NCBI GenBank assembly: GCA_027326105.1
Contig: DAHWFB010000030.1
Span: 1-64,000, forward strand
From: Acetobacteraceae bacterium
GTDB taxonomy: Bacteria > Pseudomonadota > Alphaproteobacteria > Acetobacterales > Acetobacteraceae
Length of the DNA: 64,000 nt
Reading direction: 5' to 3'
A program made the translations under genes and the position numbers. The notes beneath the pieces are model-generated. The model saw only the letters and a list, made by a program, of their open reading frames with translations, ran no database searches and was not told where the DNA came from. Shown here piece after piece: positions 41,636-52,763 of the stretch (its first letter is position 1; each line of letters opens with the position of its first letter).

Positions 41636-42613
41636 ATGGACACCAACGTCTCCTCCGCGGCAGACGCCGCCGACAGCATCGTCCGGACCTGCCAATGGAC
41701 CGTGGCCGGACTGGTTGCGGAAGTCCCGACGCGGCACGGGGTCATGGCGGTGTTTCGCCACGACAGCGGAGCACTGACCTTTTCCCTCGCCCGCTACGGC
41801 GAGTGGGCGGAAAACGAGATCGCCTTCCTGCGCCGGTTCATTCCCGCCGGCGGCGTCGTTCTCGACGTCGGCGCCTACATCGGAACCCACAGTCTCGCCT
41901 TCGCCGCGGCGGTGGGACCGGGTGGCCGCGTGATCGCGTTCGAAGCGCAGCCGGATTCCTTCGCCCTGCTGGTCAACAACCTCGCGGTGAACGGGGCGGA
42001 GACGGTGGAGGCGCGGCTCGGCGCGGTCGGGGCCCCCGGCGGGTCCGCCACCCTCGCGCTGCCCGCGATCGACATCCGCAGCCCGCGCAGCTTCGGCAGC
42101 GCGGCGCTCGCCGACGCGCCCGCCACGGACCCGGGCCCGAGTGTGGTCGTGCCGGCGATCTCTCTCGACCAGCTCGGGCTCGAACGCTGCGATCTGGTGA
42201 AGATCGATGCCGAGGGGATGGAATCCGCGGTGCTGGAAGGGGCGATCGGGCTCCTCGGCAAGACGCAGCCGATCGTCTATGCCGAGTGCAACAGCGTCGA
42301 TGCCGGCGCGCGGACGATCGCCTGGCTCCGCGAGGCCGGGATGGCGGTGCATCTGCACATCGTGGACGCGTTCAATCCGGACAACTGGCGCGGCTGCCCG
42401 CAGGATGGATTCCACGGCGCGCGGGAGGTTGCGCTGGTGGGCGTGCCCGGCGCGCGCCGGCCTCTGCTCGCGCACTTCCGGCCGCGCGCCGTCGAACGGT
42501 TCCTGCCGGTCGAGACGCTCGATGACCTGGTCGTCGGCATGATGCTCAAGCCGCAATACGCGGCGGAAGTACTGCACCGGACCCCGGCGTTTCGGGAAGT
42601 CGCGGGCGCCTGA
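41636..42613 (+). CDS. FkbM family methyltransferase
   Basis: FIPAGGVVLDVGAYIGTHSLAFAAAVGPGGRVIAFEAQPDSFALLVNNLAVNG, DLVKIDAEGMESAVLEGA. Confidence 0.92.
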   Translation: MDTNVSSAADAADSIVRTCQWTVAGLVAEVPTRHGVMAVFRHDSGALTFSLARYGEWAENEIAFLRRFIPAGGVVLDVGAYIGTHSLAFAAAVGPGGRVIAFEAQPDSFALLVNNLAVNGAETVEARLGAVGAPGGSATLALPAIDIRSPRSFGSAALADAPATDPGPSVVVPAISLDQLGLERCDLVKIDAEGMESAVLEGAIGLLGKTQPIVYAECNSVDAGARTIAWLREAGMAVHLHIVDAFNPDNWRGCPQDGFHGAREVALVGVPGARRPLLAHFRPRAVERFLPVETLDDLVVGMMLKPQYAAEVLHRTPAFREVAGA

Positions 42614-42616
42614 GGG

Positions 42617-43483
42617 TCACCCCGCCAAGGCCGGGGACAGCAGCGCATCGGTCTCGCGCCAGACCTGATCAACGCCGATCGCCTCCGGGGCGGCACGCAG
42701 GATGCGCGCGCGCGGGTTCGCCACCAGCGCAGGGGCGAGCAGCGCGGGATAGAGCAGCACATGCCGCGCCACCGCGCCGAAATGGGCGAGGTGGGAGATG
42801 CCGTTGTCGATCGAAATCACCGCCGCCGCCGCGCGCAGCAGCCCGAGCACCTCGGGAAGCGCGAGCCCGGGCAGAGGCATCGGGCCGGCGGCCGCGTAGG
42901 GCGACATGTCGTCGTCCGCACCGCCGATCACGTAGAGCGGCAAGTCGGGATGGCACCGGGCGAGCCGATCCGCTAGCGCCAGCCAGCGGTCGGTCGGCCA
43001 GACCTTGTACCAGCCGTTCGCCGAACCGCTGAACGGGCTGAGTACGATGCCGGCAGGCAAACCGATATCCTCGGCAGCGAGTGGCAGTGCTTCGGGGAGC
43101 GCGGGCAGCGGAAGGCCGAGATGGCGGCAGAACCCCGCCGCCATGTGTTCGTCCGCCTGGTTCGCGTCCTGATACACGCGCTGGATGTCGAGGCGGAACT
43201 CGAGCAGCGGGTTGCCGGCCGGGGCTGGCTCGAAACGCAGCGGAAGGTGGCGCAGGAGTGGCGCGACCGCGGGACAGAAGGCGCCGCGGACCGCAACCTC
43301 GCGCCCCAGCAGCCCGGCCAGGGCGAGCAGTGCGGGAAGGGTGCAGAGACTGTCGCCGATCTTCGCCTCGCGGTGGACCACCGTCGCGACCGGCGTGGCG
43401 GCGCGCAGGAGCCGCGCCAGCGGGGCCCCGGGCTCTCGGGCGGCAACCTGGGCGGTCGCGGTGGGGAGGCCGGCTCCATCCAT
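42617..43483 (-). CDS. Glycosyltransferase family 9 (heptosyltransferase)-like protein
   Basis: IGDSLCTLPALLAL..., GIVLSPFSGSANGWYKVWPTDRWLALADRL, AAAVISIDNGISHLAHFG. Confidence 0.75.
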   Translation of the reverse strand: MDGAGLPTATAQVAAREPGAPLARLLRAATPVATVVHREAKIGDSLCTLPALLALAGLLGREVAVRGAFCPAVAPLLRHLPLRFEPAPAGNPLLEFRLDIQRVYQDANQADEHMAAGFCRHLGLPLPALPEALPLAAEDIGLPAGIVLSPFSGSANGWYKVWPTDRWLALADRLARCHPDLPLYVIGGADDDMSPYAAAGPMPLPGLALPEVLGLLRAAAAVISIDNGISHLAHFGAVARHVLLYPALLAPALVANPRARILRAAPEAIGVDQVWRETDALLSPALAG

Positions 43484-43572
43484 GACCGGATGCTGGCAGC
43501 CGCCGGTGAACGCTTCGCTAACCCGGCGCGCGAGCGCGAACGCGCCCCGCCCGGCAACCCGCCCGCGGGCGG

Positions 43573-44553
43573 TCAGCCCTCCGGGGTCGGCGCGTGGGCA
43601 GCGAGCAGCCCTTCGGCCTTCAGCGCGGCCCAGAAGGCGCCTGGAATGGGGCTCGCGAACAGGGTGACGTTCTCACGCAGTTCGGCCGCATTGCGCGCGC
43701 CGGGGATGACCGCGACCACCACCGGGTGGGCGGCGCAGAATTGCAGCGCCGCGGCCTTGATGGAGACGCCGAAGCGCGCGCACACCGCCCCGATGCGCCG
43801 CACCCGCGCCACCATCTCCGCCGGCGCCGCGGCATAGTCGAAGGTGGTGCCGCCGGCGAGCAGGCCGGAGTTGTACGGCCCGCCGATCACCACCCCCACC
43901 CCGCGCGCCGCGCAGGCCGGAAACAGCGTGTCGAGTGCGGCGGTGTCCAGCATCGTATAGCGCCCGGCGAGGAGGAACAGGTCGGGGTCGGCGTGTTCGA
44001 GCGCGAGCAGACAGGGTTCGACCTGGTTGACGCCGAGCCCCCAGGCCCCGATCACCCCGGCCCGGCGCAGGTCGGCGAGCGCGGGCGCGGCGCCGGCCAT
44101 CGCCTCCGCGTGGCGGGCACGCCAGTCCGCACCATGGGTATATTCGTCGGGGTCGTGGAGGAAGGCGACGTCGATCCGGCTCATGCCGAGGCGCTGGCAA
44201 CTGTCTTCGACCGAGCGCTGCGCGCCGGCGGCAGAATAGTCGAAACGGACCCGGAACGGAAGCCTACCCACGAACCCGTGCTGCTCGGCCGGCGCGGAGG
44301 GGTCGGGGACAAGGATGCGCCCGACCTTGCTCGACAGCACGAATGCGCCGCGCGGGCGGGCGCGCAGTGCGGCGCCGAAGCGGTGCTCGGAGAGGCCGAG
44401 GCCGTAGAGCGGCGCGGTGTCGTAGTAGCGCAGACCGCACTCCCACGCGGCATCGAGCACCGCCCGCGCCTCCGCCTCTGCGATCGCCGCGAACAGGTTG
44501 CCGAGCGGTGCGCCGCCGAAGCCGAGCCCGCGCGGGAGATCGAAGCAGCTCAT
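43573..44553 (-). CDS. Aldo/keto reductase
   Basis: GLGFGGAPLGNLFAA, LRYYDTAPLYGLGLSEHRFGAAL, VLSSKVGRILVPDP. Confidence 0.92.
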   Translation of the reverse strand: MSCFDLPRGLGFGGAPLGNLFAAIAEAEARAVLDAAWECGLRYYDTAPLYGLGLSEHRFGAALRARPRGAFVLSSKVGRILVPDPSAPAEQHGFVGRLPFRVRFDYSAAGAQRSVEDSCQRLGMSRIDVAFLHDPDEYTHGADWRARHAEAMAGAAPALADLRRAGVIGAWGLGVNQVEPCLLALEHADPDLFLLAGRYTMLDTAALDTLFPACAARGVGVVIGGPYNSGLLAGGTTFDYAAAPAEMVARVRRIGAVCARFGVSIKAAALQFCAAHPVVVAVIPGARNAAELRENVTLFASPIPGAFWAALKAEGLLAAHAPTPEG

Positions 44554-44630
44554 CGCAGCCGGCCCTTCACCGCAGTATCGCTCCTGCCCATCGCCGCTTC
44601 TCCCCTGCTCACTGCCCCCGGTCCGCCGCT

Positions 44631-46124
44631 TCAGGCGGCGACCTCGGCGAGCGGCTCCTTGCCCAGTGCCTCGGCGAGCGTGGCGAGGCGGCGGATCACG
44701 CTCTCCCCGGCGAATACGCCGCTGCCCTCGGCGAGCCGCAGCACCAGATGCCCGTCGCGCACCACGAGGGCGGTGCCGGCGAGCAGGTCGGGCGTGCCGG
44801 CCGAGAGCGTATAGGCCAGGCGCAGGCCCCAGCCCAGCGCCACCGCCCGGCTCGCCGCCACCATGTCGAGCAGGAGGCGGGCCGGAGCGAGAAACGGCGC
44901 ATCGGGCTCGGCCTCGTAGCGCAGCGCGAGGGTGAGGGCGAGGAAGGCGCGGGCGTGATGGTCGAGCCCGATGCCGGGCTGGCGGAGAACCCGCAGGAAG
45001 GACTGCTCGGCGCGGTACTCCGGGTGCTCGTGGCTGCCGATGTCGGAAAGCCAGCAGGCGGCGAGCCGCAGCCGCGCTTCCTCGGCGCTCTCGCGCGGAA
45101 AGAGGGGCGCGGTCCACTCGAACAGCGCCGGCGGCAGGGTGGGATCGCGGCCGAGCCTGCCCGCCATCTCCCGCCCGGCGGCCAGCAGCGGGTCCTCGGC
45201 GCGCAGATCGGGGGGCATCAGCGCCATGAACCAGCCCTCGCGCAGCCCGTTGGCGCTGAACACGACCCGGCGCACCCCGCTCGCCCGCAACAGACGGCGC
45301 AGCACCACGGCGGCGAAGGGCAGATCCTCGATCCGCCGGCGCGGCACCGCGGGCAGCCGCTCGATCGTCCGCCGCGGCGCCTGGGCGATCATCCCGGCGA
45401 GGTCGCGGGCCTCCTCGCGGGAGATGGTATAGTGATGGACCATGGCGAGCGGGTAGCCGGTCTGCGCCATGTGGATGCGCGCCAGCGCCCGCCAGGCGCC
45501 GCCGACCAGGTAGAGATCGCGCCCGCCGGTCTGCCCCACCCAGCCCACGCCTGCGAGTTCGCCCTCGACGATCGCCCGCGCCTTGGCGGGGTCACCGCCC
45601 GCCCGCTCGGCCAGCCGGATCACCCCGAGCGGCAGCGTCGCAACCGGGCCGATGATGCCGCGATCGATGCGGACCAGTTCGAGCGAGCCGCCGCCGATGT
45701 CGGCGAGCAGCCCGTCGGCGGCGGGAATGCCGCTCAGCACGCCCTCCGCCGAAAGCCGCGCTTCGACCTCGCCGGCGAGCACGCGGATCGGCGTGTCGGC
45801 CATGCGCCGCCCCAGTTCGGCGACGAATTCCGCCCCGTTCGCCGCTTCCCGCACCGCGGCGGTCGCCAGCACCTCGAACGGCGCGGCGCCCATCGCCTCC
45901 GCGACCGCCCGGTAGCGGCCCATCACGGTGAGCGCCTGGGCCATGCCCTCGGGGTTCAGCCGCCCGCTCTCCTGCAATCCACGCCCGAGGCGCAGCACCG
46001 CCTTCTCGTTGAAGATGGCGATCGGGTTGCGGGTGTCGCCCTCGAAAACGACGAGGCGGACCGAGTTGGAACCGAGATCGACGACGGCACGGCGGGGAGC
46101 GTCCGAGCGCGGGCGGTAGGGCAT
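44631..46124 (-). CDS. ppx: Exopolyphosphatase (Ppx/GppA family)
   Basis: AVVDLGSNSVRLVVFEG, LLADIGGGSLELVRI; adjacent to ppk. Confidence 0.93.
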   Translation of the reverse strand: MPYRPRSDAPRRAVVDLGSNSVRLVVFEGDTRNPIAIFNEKAVLRLGRGLQESGRLNPEGMAQALTVMGRYRAVAEAMGAAPFEVLATAAVREAANGAEFVAELGRRMADTPIRVLAGEVEARLSAEGVLSGIPAADGLLADIGGGSLELVRIDRGIIGPVATLPLGVIRLAERAGGDPAKARAIVEGELAGVGWVGQTGGRDLYLVGGAWRALARIHMAQTGYPLAMVHHYTISREEARDLAGMIAQAPRRTIERLPAVPRRRIEDLPFAAVVLRRLLRASGVRRVVFSANGLREGWFMALMPPDLRAEDPLLAAGREMAGRLGRDPTLPPALFEWTAPLFPRESAEEARLRLAACWLSDIGSHEHPEYRAEQSFLRVLRQPGIGLDHHARAFLALTLALRYEAEPDAPFLAPARLLLDMVAASRAVALGWGLRLAYTLSAGTPDLLAGTALVVRDGHLVLRLAEGSGVFAGESVIRRLATLAEALGKEPLAEVAA

Positions 46125-46132
46125 CGGTGTGC

Positions 46133-48295
46133 TCAGCGCCGGGCCGGGGCGCTGGCGCGCTGGGCGGGGCCGATCTCCGCCCCGTGCAGGGCCGAACCGC
46201 GGCCGGAGAGCGAGGGATTGGTCATGAAATATTCATGCGCCGAGAAGGGCGCGGTGCCCGGCGCCACCCGCCGCCATTCGCCCTCCGCCGACAGCGTCCA
46301 GGACTGGGCGGTATCGCGCAGGTTCACCACCATGATCTGGTCGAGCACCTGGGCGTGCACCGTCGGGTTGTGGATCGGCACCAGCGCCTCGATGCGGAAT
46401 TCCATGTTGCGGGTCATCAGATCGGCGCTCGCGATGAAGACCAGCGCATGGCGGGAGGGCAGCTTGTGGCCGCCCGCGAAGGCATAGACGCGGCTGTGTT
46501 CGAGGAAGCGGCCGACGATGGATCTGACCCGGATGTTCTCCGACAGCCCGGGCACGCCGGGGCGCAGGCAGCAGATGCCGCGCACCACCGCATCCACCGG
46601 CACGCCGGCCGCGGAGGCTTCGTAGAGCAGGTCGATCAGCGCGGGATCGACCAGCGAATTGACCTTGATCCAGATCCCCGCAGGCTTGCCGGCCCGGGCA
46701 TGGTCGATCTCGGCGCGGATCAGGTCGCACAGCTGGGCGCGCAGGGTGAGCGGGCTGAACGCCACCGCCTCCATCTTCTCCGGGCGTGCGTAGCCGGTCA
46801 TGAAATTGAACAGGCGGGCGGCGTCGCGGGTGAGTTCCGGCTCGCAGGTGAAGAAGCTGAGGTCGGTGTAGATGCGCGCGGTGACGGGATGGTAGTTGCC
46901 GGTGCCGAAATGGGCGTAGGCGCGCAGGCCCTGCCCCTCCCGGCGCACGACGAGCGAGAGTTTGGCGTGGGTCTTGAGCCCGGCGAAGCCGAACACCACC
47001 TGCACGCCGGCCGATTCGAGCGAGCGGGCGAGGCGGATGTTGGCCTCCTCGTCGAAGCGGGCGCGCAATTCCACCATCGCGGTGACGGACTTGCCGGCCT
47101 CCGCCGCCTCGATCAGCGCGCGCACGATCGGGCTCTCCTGGCCGGTGCGGTAGAGGGTCTGTTTCACCGCCACCACCTGGGGGTCTTCGGCCGCCTGGCG
47201 CAGGAACTGCACCACCACGTCGAAGCTCTCGTAGGGATGGTGGACGATGATGTCCTTGGCACGGACGGCGGCGAAACAATCGCCGCCGAAATCGCGGATG
47301 CGTTCGGGGAAGCGGGCGTTGTAGGGCCGGAACAGCAGATCGGGCCGGTCCTCGACGATCATCTGGCGCAGTTCGGCCACCCCGATCAGTCCACCCTCGA
47401 GCAGGATCTGCTCCTCCGCGACGTCGATCTCGTCGGCGACCAGGGCGCGCAGTTCGCCGGGCATGGCGCGGTCCATGGTGAGATGGATGGCGCTGCCGCG
47501 ACGGCGGCGCTTGAGCGCGCTCTCGTAGGAGCGGACCAGATTGTCCGCCTCGTCGGAAAACTCGATGTCGGTGTCGCGGATGACGCGAAAGAGGCCCTGT
47601 CCGGTGGCGGCGAAGCCGGGAAACAGGCGGAAGAGGAACAGCAGCACCATCTCCTCGATCGCCACGAACCGGATGGGAACCCCGGGCAGGCGCACGAAGC
47701 GGGGGATCTGGGCGGGCAGCGGCACCAGCCCGCGCAGCTGGGTCTGCCCATCGTCGGCGGCAAGGATGAGCGCCAGCACGAGGCCCATGTGGGGCACGAA
47801 GGGAAACGGATGGGCGGGGTCGATGGCGAGCGGGGTGAGCACCGGAAACACCCGCTCCATGAAATAATCCTCGAGCCAGGAACGCTCGCGCGCCGGCAGA
47901 TCCGCCGCCGCGACCAGCAGCAGGCCGGCCTCGGCGAGCCGTTCGCGCAGCCCGGTCCACACCCGCTGCTGCTCGGCGAGCAGCGCGCGGGTGCGGGCGC
48001 CGATCTCGGCCAACTGCTGGCCGGCGGTGAGCCCGTCCGCCGATAGCGCGGTGACGCGGGCCTTGACCTGCCCGATCAGCCCGGCGACGCGGACGGAGAT
48101 GAACTCGTCGAGGTTGGTCGCGCTGATCGAGACGAAGCGTAGCCGCTCGAGCAGCGGGTGGGCGGGATTCTCCGCCTCCTCCAGGACCCGGTGGTTGAAG
48201 GCGAGCCAGGAAAGCTCGCGGTTGATGAAGCGCCGGGGATCGCCCGGCGGCGGCTTGGCGGTGGCGAAGTCCGGGTCGGGGACCAGAAGATCCAT
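46133..48295 (-). CDS. ppk1: Polyphosphate kinase 1
   Basis: [32 protein letters not shown]-like, [35 protein letters not shown]. Confidence 0.96.
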   Translation of the reverse strand: MDLLVPDPDFATAKPPPGDPRRFINRELSWLAFNHRVLEEAENPAHPLLERLRFVSISATNLDEFISVRVAGLIGQVKARVTALSADGLTAGQQLAEIGARTRALLAEQQRVWTGLRERLAEAGLLLVAAADLPARERSWLEDYFMERVFPVLTPLAIDPAHPFPFVPHMGLVLALILAADDGQTQLRGLVPLPAQIPRFVRLPGVPIRFVAIEEMVLLFLFRLFPGFAATGQGLFRVIRDTDIEFSDEADNLVRSYESALKRRRRGSAIHLTMDRAMPGELRALVADEIDVAEEQILLEGGLIGVAELRQMIVEDRPDLLFRPYNARFPERIRDFGGDCFAAVRAKDIIVHHPYESFDVVVQFLRQAAEDPQVVAVKQTLYRTGQESPIVRALIEAAEAGKSVTAMVELRARFDEEANIRLARSLESAGVQVVFGFAGLKTHAKLSLVVRREGQGLRAYAHFGTGNYHPVTARIYTDLSFFTCEPELTRDAARLFNFMTGYARPEKMEAVAFSPLTLRAQLCDLIRAEIDHARAGKPAGIWIKVNSLVDPALIDLLYEASAAGVPVDAVVRGICCLRPGVPGLSENIRVRSIVGRFLEHSRVYAFAGGHKLPSRHALVFIASADLMTRNMEFRIEALVPIHNPTVHAQVLDQIMVVNLRDTAQSWTLSAEGEWRRVAPGTAPFSAHEYFMTNPSLSGRGSALHGAEIGPAQRASAPARR

Positions 48296-48302
48296 CGCTC
48301 CA

Positions 48303-49040
48303 CTATAGGAGCATCGGGCCGGGCGGTGAAAGCGCCGGCGCCGCGCCGGTGGGCGGGGCGGATACCAGAAGATCGGCGAGAGCAGCGGCGGCGAGGCTGC
48401 GGGTGACGCGCCCACCGCTCGCCAGGCTGGCGCGGTCGAGCCGGGCGATCGCTTCGCGCAGGGTCGCGGGCGTGCGGGCCAGACGCGCCAGCAGCCACGG
48501 GGCGAGCCCGTTGGGCAGGGCAAGCTGGCGCCCGGCGGCGAGGCGGGCGAGAAGTGTCAGCAGCAATTCATCCTCCGCCGGCCCGATGCCGACCGCGCTC
48601 GTCGCCCGCAGCCGGCTGGCGAGGTCGGGAAGCCGTACCGCCCAGCGGCCGGGCGGGCTGCGTCCGGCCAGCAAAACCGGCAGGCGCGCTTCGGCCGCCG
48701 CATTGAGCAGATGCAGCAGCGCCTGCTCCTCGGCCAGCGCATCGGCGTCATCGACCGCGACGGCGGCAGCGGAAAGCCCGGGCAGGCCACGCAGCGCGGG
48801 GCCCCGGAGCACCACCGCCCCGGTCCGCCGGGCCCAGAGATGCAGCAGGTGACTCTTGCCGCAGCCGCCCTCTCCCCACAGCCACAGCCGCCGTTCCGGC
48901 CATTCGCCTTCCTGGTCGAGCCAGGCACGGGCGGCGGCGTTGGAGGGGGCGGCGAGGAAATCCGCCTCCTCGAACCGCTCGGTCTCGGCGAACGGCAGCG
49001 GAAGCTGGCGCGCCGCCTCGCCGATCGCCCCCTGGCTCAT
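48303..49040 (-). CDS. hdaA: DnaA-related regulatory protein HdaA/Hda-like
   Basis: [42 protein letters not shown]; upstream of ppk1. Confidence 0.82.
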   Translation of the reverse strand: MSQGAIGEAARQLPLPFAETERFEEADFLAAPSNAAARAWLDQEGEWPERRLWLWGEGGCGKSHLLHLWARRTGAVVLRGPALRGLPGLSAAAVAVDDADALAEEQALLHLLNAAAEARLPVLLAGRSPPGRWAVRLPDLASRLRATSAVGIGPAEDELLLTLLARLAAGRQLALPNGLAPWLLARLARTPATLREAIARLDRASLASGGRVTRSLAAAALADLLVSAPPTGAAPALSPPGPMLL

Positions 49041-50161
49041 CGCGGCGGCAGGCTGCGCGCCGGTGGCGGAGGGTCGAGATAGAGCGGGCTGGCGAGGTAG
49101 CGGCGCAGCCAGAAGCGGATCAACACCCCGAGCGTCGCCGCCACCGGCACCGCGAGCAGCACGCCGACGAAGCCGAACGCCGCCCCCCCGGCGAACAGGG
49201 CGAAGATCACCCACGCCGCGGGCAGCTCCACCCGATCGCCGAGGAAGCGCGGGTAGATGACATAGCTTTCGAGCAGGTTGCCGGCGACGAACACACTTCC
49301 GACCAATGCCACCCCGTGCCAGTTGGGAAACTGCGCGAAGGCGAGCGCGATCGAACTCACCGCCCCGCTGATCGTCCCGACGTAGGGGATGAACGAGATC
49401 ACCCCCGACATGAACCCCACGATCAGCCCCAGGTCGAGCCCCACCGCGGTCAGCGCGCCAGCATAGAAAAGCCCCAGAATCAACGAGCAGAGCGCCTGTC
49501 CTCGGAGCCAGGCGGAAAGGATGCGATCGACCTCCCGCGCCTGCGCCCGCAGCACCTCGGCGTAACGGCGCGGCAACCAGCTGTCCAGGCGGGTGAGAAT
49601 CCCCGGCCAGTCGCGCAGCAGGTAGAAGGCGATGATCGGGGTGACGATGAGCAGGCTGAGCACGTTGAACAGCGCGAAGCCGCCGCCGATCACCCGGCTC
49701 ACCGCGCCCGCCAGGAACGAGAGCATCGCGCCCGCCTGGCTGCCGACGAGATCACGCAGCCGCGCGTTGACGTAGCCCGGCCCGAGCTCGGCCTGCAGCC
49801 GGCTCACCTGCGCCGTGGCCCAGAGCTGGAGGTCATGGGCATAGGCGGGCAGGCGGGCAATGAGGATGCCGAGCTGGGAGACGATGAGCGGGTAGAGCAG
49901 CAGCGCGAACAGCAGCGTCGTCGTGATCAGCCCGATCACCAGCAGCAGCGCGGCGAGCCCCCGCGGCAACCCCCAGCCGGTGAGCCGGCCGGCCAGCGGA
50001 TCAAGAAAATAGGCGATGCCGGCGGCGGCGACGAACGGCAGCAGGATGGAGGCGAAGAGGTTGAGCCCCAGCCATACCACCAGCAGCAGCCCGGCCAGCA
50101 GTGCGAGCCGCTGGACGCGCGAGGCGCCGGCCGGGGTGGGAGCGGCGCCGCTCATCGCCAC
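49037..50161 (-). CDS. AI-2E family transporter (PerM-like)
   Basis: Multi-TM; LGLIVGFMSGVISFIPYVGTISGAV, VIYPRFLGDRVELPAAWVIFALFAGG. Confidence 0.92.
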   Translation of the reverse strand: MAMSGAAPTPAGASRVQRLALLAGLLLVVWLGLNLFASILLPFVAAAGIAYFLDPLAGRLTGWGLPRGLAALLLVIGLITTTLLFALLLYPLIVSQLGILIARLPAYAHDLQLWATAQVSRLQAELGPGYVNARLRDLVGSQAGAMLSFLAGAVSRVIGGGFALFNVLSLLIVTPIIAFYLLRDWPGILTRLDSWLPRRYAEVLRAQAREVDRILSAWLRGQALCSLILGLFYAGALTAVGLDLGLIVGFMSGVISFIPYVGTISGAVSSIALAFAQFPNWHGVALVGSVFVAGNLLESYVIYPRFLGDRVELPAAWVIFALFAGGAAFGFVGVLLAVPVAATLGVLIRFWLRRYLASPLYLDPPPPARSLPPR

Positions 50162-50712
50162 ACCGCCGCCTTGCCGACATAGGCCGCGCCCGAGGCGATG
50201 GTGCTGGCCGCTACCACCACGACCAGGGAGTCGACCAGGTGCGGCACCCGAAGCCCATACCCGTTCTCAAGCATGGCACAAGCAATCAGAATAATTTGCA
50301 AAGCAGTATTGAGTTTGGAGATGAACAAAGGGTGGATCGTCACCGCCTGGCCGAGCACCGCGAGCGCGAGCACGCCGCCGACGATCAGGAGGTCGCGGAA
50401 CACCACCAGGATGGCGATCCAGAACGGCAGCACGTGGGCGGCTGCGAGGGTGACATACATGCTCACCAGCATCGCCTTGTCGGTCATCGGGTCGAGCACC
50501 GCGCCCACCGCGCTGCCGTGGCCGCGCCGCGCCAGCCACCCGTCCAGGGCGTCGGAAAGCCCGGCGGCGACGAACAGCCAGAAACCGTCTGCCATGTCGC
50601 CGCGCAGCACCAGCCAGACCGCGAGCGGCACGCTACAGAGCCGGGCGAAGGTGATGGCGTTGGGCAGGGTGAGCACCAGCGCACCCCCGCGCAGGCGGGC
50701 GCCGTCAGGCAT
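50152..50712 (-). CDS. CDP-alcohol phosphatidyltransferase family protein
   Basis: LTLPNAITFARL, SDALDGWLARRGHGSAVGAVLDPMTDKAML (DG..AR..G..LD..AD-like motif). Confidence 0.92.
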   Translation of the reverse strand: MPDGARLRGGALVLTLPNAITFARLCSVPLAVWLVLRGDMADGFWLFVAAGLSDALDGWLARRGHGSAVGAVLDPMTDKAMLVSMYVTLAAAHVLPFWIAILVVFRDLLIVGGVLALAVLGQAVTIHPLFISKLNTALQIILIACAMLENGYGLRVPHLVDSLVVVVAASTIASGAAYVGKAAVWR

Positions 50713-50828
50713 GGTGTGCCGCCGTTGCGCGGGAAACCGCTCTGTGATTGTTTGCGCTCGGCATGCGACGGCTTCCTGTTTCCGGGCCGCAGCGGCCCGC
50801 AGCAACGCCTAGCGCATCGGGGGCGCCC

Positions 50829-51878
50829 ATGACCAGCACCACCTATCGCATCGCCGGCGTCGACATCGACGCCGGCGATGCGCTGGTCGAGGCGATCAAG
50901 CCGCTCGCCGGCGCCACCTTCCGCCCCGGCGTCGCCGGCTCCCTGGGCGGATTCGGGGCGCTGTTCGACCTCCGCGCGGCGGGCTTTCGCGACCCCATCC
51001 TGGTCGCCACCACCGACGGGGTGGGCACCAAGCTCAAGCTCGCCATCGCCTCCGGCCAGCACCAGGGGGTGGGCATCGACCTCGTCGCCATGTGCGTGAA
51101 CGATCTCGTCGTGCAGGGCGCGGAGCCCCTGTTCTTCCTCGATTATTTTGCCACCTCCCGGCTTTCGGTCGCGACCGCGCGGGAAGTCGTCGCGGGCATC
51201 GCGGAGGGCTGCCGGATGGCGGGCTGCGCGCTGGTCGGCGGCGAGACGGCGGAAATGCCGGGGATGTACGCGCCGCCCGACTATGACCTCGCCGGCTTCG
51301 CGGTGGGTGCGGCGGAACGCGGGTCGCTGCTGCCGCAGGGCGTCGCCGCCGGCGATGCGGTGCTCGGCCTGGCGAGTTCGGGGGTTCATTCGAACGGCTT
51401 CTCCCTGGTGCGGCGGATCGTCGCCGATCAGCGCCTCGCCTGGGACGATCCCGCTCCCTTCGCGCCCGAACGCCCGCTCGCGCAGGCCCTGCTCGCCCCC
51501 ACCCGCATCTACGTCCGCCCGCTGCTCGCGCTCGCCCGCGCCGGGCTGCTCAAGGCCGCGGCCCACGTCACCGGCGGCGGCCTGCCCGGCAACCTCCCGC
51601 GCGTGCTGCCGCCCGACACCTGCGGCCTCCTCGATGCGCGTGCCTGGACCCCGCCGCCGGTCTTCGCCTGGCTCGCCGCAGCCGGGAACGTGGCGCCGGA
51701 GGAAATGCTGCGCGTTTTCAACTGCGGGATCGGCATGGCGCTGATCACCTCCGACGCGGCGCGCGCGTCGAGCCTGCTCGCCGATCTTGGCGAGCGCGTG
51801 ATCCCGCTCGGCCATGTCGAGGCGCGGCCCGGTCCGGCGGCGGTGGAGGTGGCGCTGCCCGCCGGCTGGCCGCGGTGA
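50829..51878 (+). CDS. purM: Phosphoribosylformylglycinamidine cyclo-ligase
   Basis: [61 protein letters not shown]. Confidence 0.96.
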   Translation: MTSTTYRIAGVDIDAGDALVEAIKPLAGATFRPGVAGSLGGFGALFDLRAAGFRDPILVATTDGVGTKLKLAIASGQHQGVGIDLVAMCVNDLVVQGAEPLFFLDYFATSRLSVATAREVVAGIAEGCRMAGCALVGGETAEMPGMYAPPDYDLAGFAVGAAERGSLLPQGVAAGDAVLGLASSGVHSNGFSLVRRIVADQRLAWDDPAPFAPERPLAQALLAPTRIYVRPLLALARAGLLKAAAHVTGGGLPGNLPRVLPPDTCGLLDARAWTPPPVFAWLAAAGNVAPEEMLRVFNCGIGMALITSDAARASSLLADLGERVIPLGHVEARPGPAAVEVALPAGWPR

Positions 51879-52546
51879 CCGATGCTGCGCCACGGCGGGC
51901 CGGGTCGCGCCGGCGCACGGCGGTACTGATCAGCGGGCGGGGCAGCAACCTCGAAGCGCTGGTGCGGGCCGCGGCCGAGCCCGGCTTTCCCGCCGCGATC
52001 TCGCTGGTGCTCTCCAACCGCCCCGCGGCCCCCGGCCTTGCCTTCGCACGCGCGGCGGGGGTCGCCGCGGCAACGATCGACCATCGTCCCTACGGGCCCG
52101 ACCGCGTCGCCCACGAGCAGGCGATCGACCAGGCGCTGCTCGCGGCCGGCGTCGAACTGGTCTGTCTCGCCGGCTACCTGCGCCTGCTCACGCCGTATCT
52201 GGTCGGGCGCTGGGCGGGGCGGATGCTGAACATCCATCCCAGCCTGCTGCCCGCCTTCCCCGGCCTGCACACCCACGAGCGCGCGCTCGCCGCCGGGGCC
52301 AGGCTGCACGGTTGCACCGTCCATCTCGTCACCGAGCGGATGGACGAGGGGCCGATCCTCGCGCAAGCCGCGGTCCCGGTGCTGGCGGGGGACACGGCGG
52401 CAACGCTCGCCGCGAGAGTGCTGGTGCAGGAGCATCGCATCTACCCGATGGCGCTCGCCGCCGCCGCCGGCGGGCCCCAGCCCACCGCGGCGGATGCGAA
52501 GGCCGCGCTCGCCAACCCCTTGCCCGACCCGCGCTGTGCGCCCTAG
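51875..52546 (+). CDS. purN: Phosphoribosylglycinamide formyltransferase
   Basis: [63 protein letters not shown]. Confidence 0.95.
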   Translation: MTDAAPRRAGSRRRTAVLISGRGSNLEALVRAAAEPGFPAAISLVLSNRPAAPGLAFARAAGVAAATIDHRPYGPDRVAHEQAIDQALLAAGVELVCLAGYLRLLTPYLVGRWAGRMLNIHPSLLPAFPGLHTHERALAAGARLHGCTVHLVTERMDEGPILAQAAVPVLAGDTAATLAARVLVQEHRIYPMALAAAAGGPQPTAADAKAALANPLPDPRCAP

Positions 52547-52587
52547 AACGAAGAAAGCGATTTCACCGCCGGACGAACGAGACCCAC

Positions 52588-52743
52588 ATGTCCCACGCCC
52601 CCGCCACCACCCCGCCCGCCCTGACCGAAGAGCAGATTCTGGCCCAGAAACAGCGGTTCTGGGGCGCCTTCACCAGCTTCATCGTCGGTGCGATCGTCTT
52701 CCTCGTGATCCTGCTGCTGCTGATGGACTATTTCCTGGTCTGA
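52588..52743 (+). CDS. Small single-TM protein, aa3-type cytochrome oxidase subunit IV-like (weak call)
   Basis: MSHAPATTPPALTEEQILAQKQRFWGAFTSFIVGAIVFLVILLLLMDYFLV. Confidence 0.55.
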   Translation: MSHAPATTPPALTEEQILAQKQRFWGAFTSFIVGAIVFLVILLLLMDYFLV

Positions 52744-52763
52744 GCGCTGCGTGGTTGCCCCGC

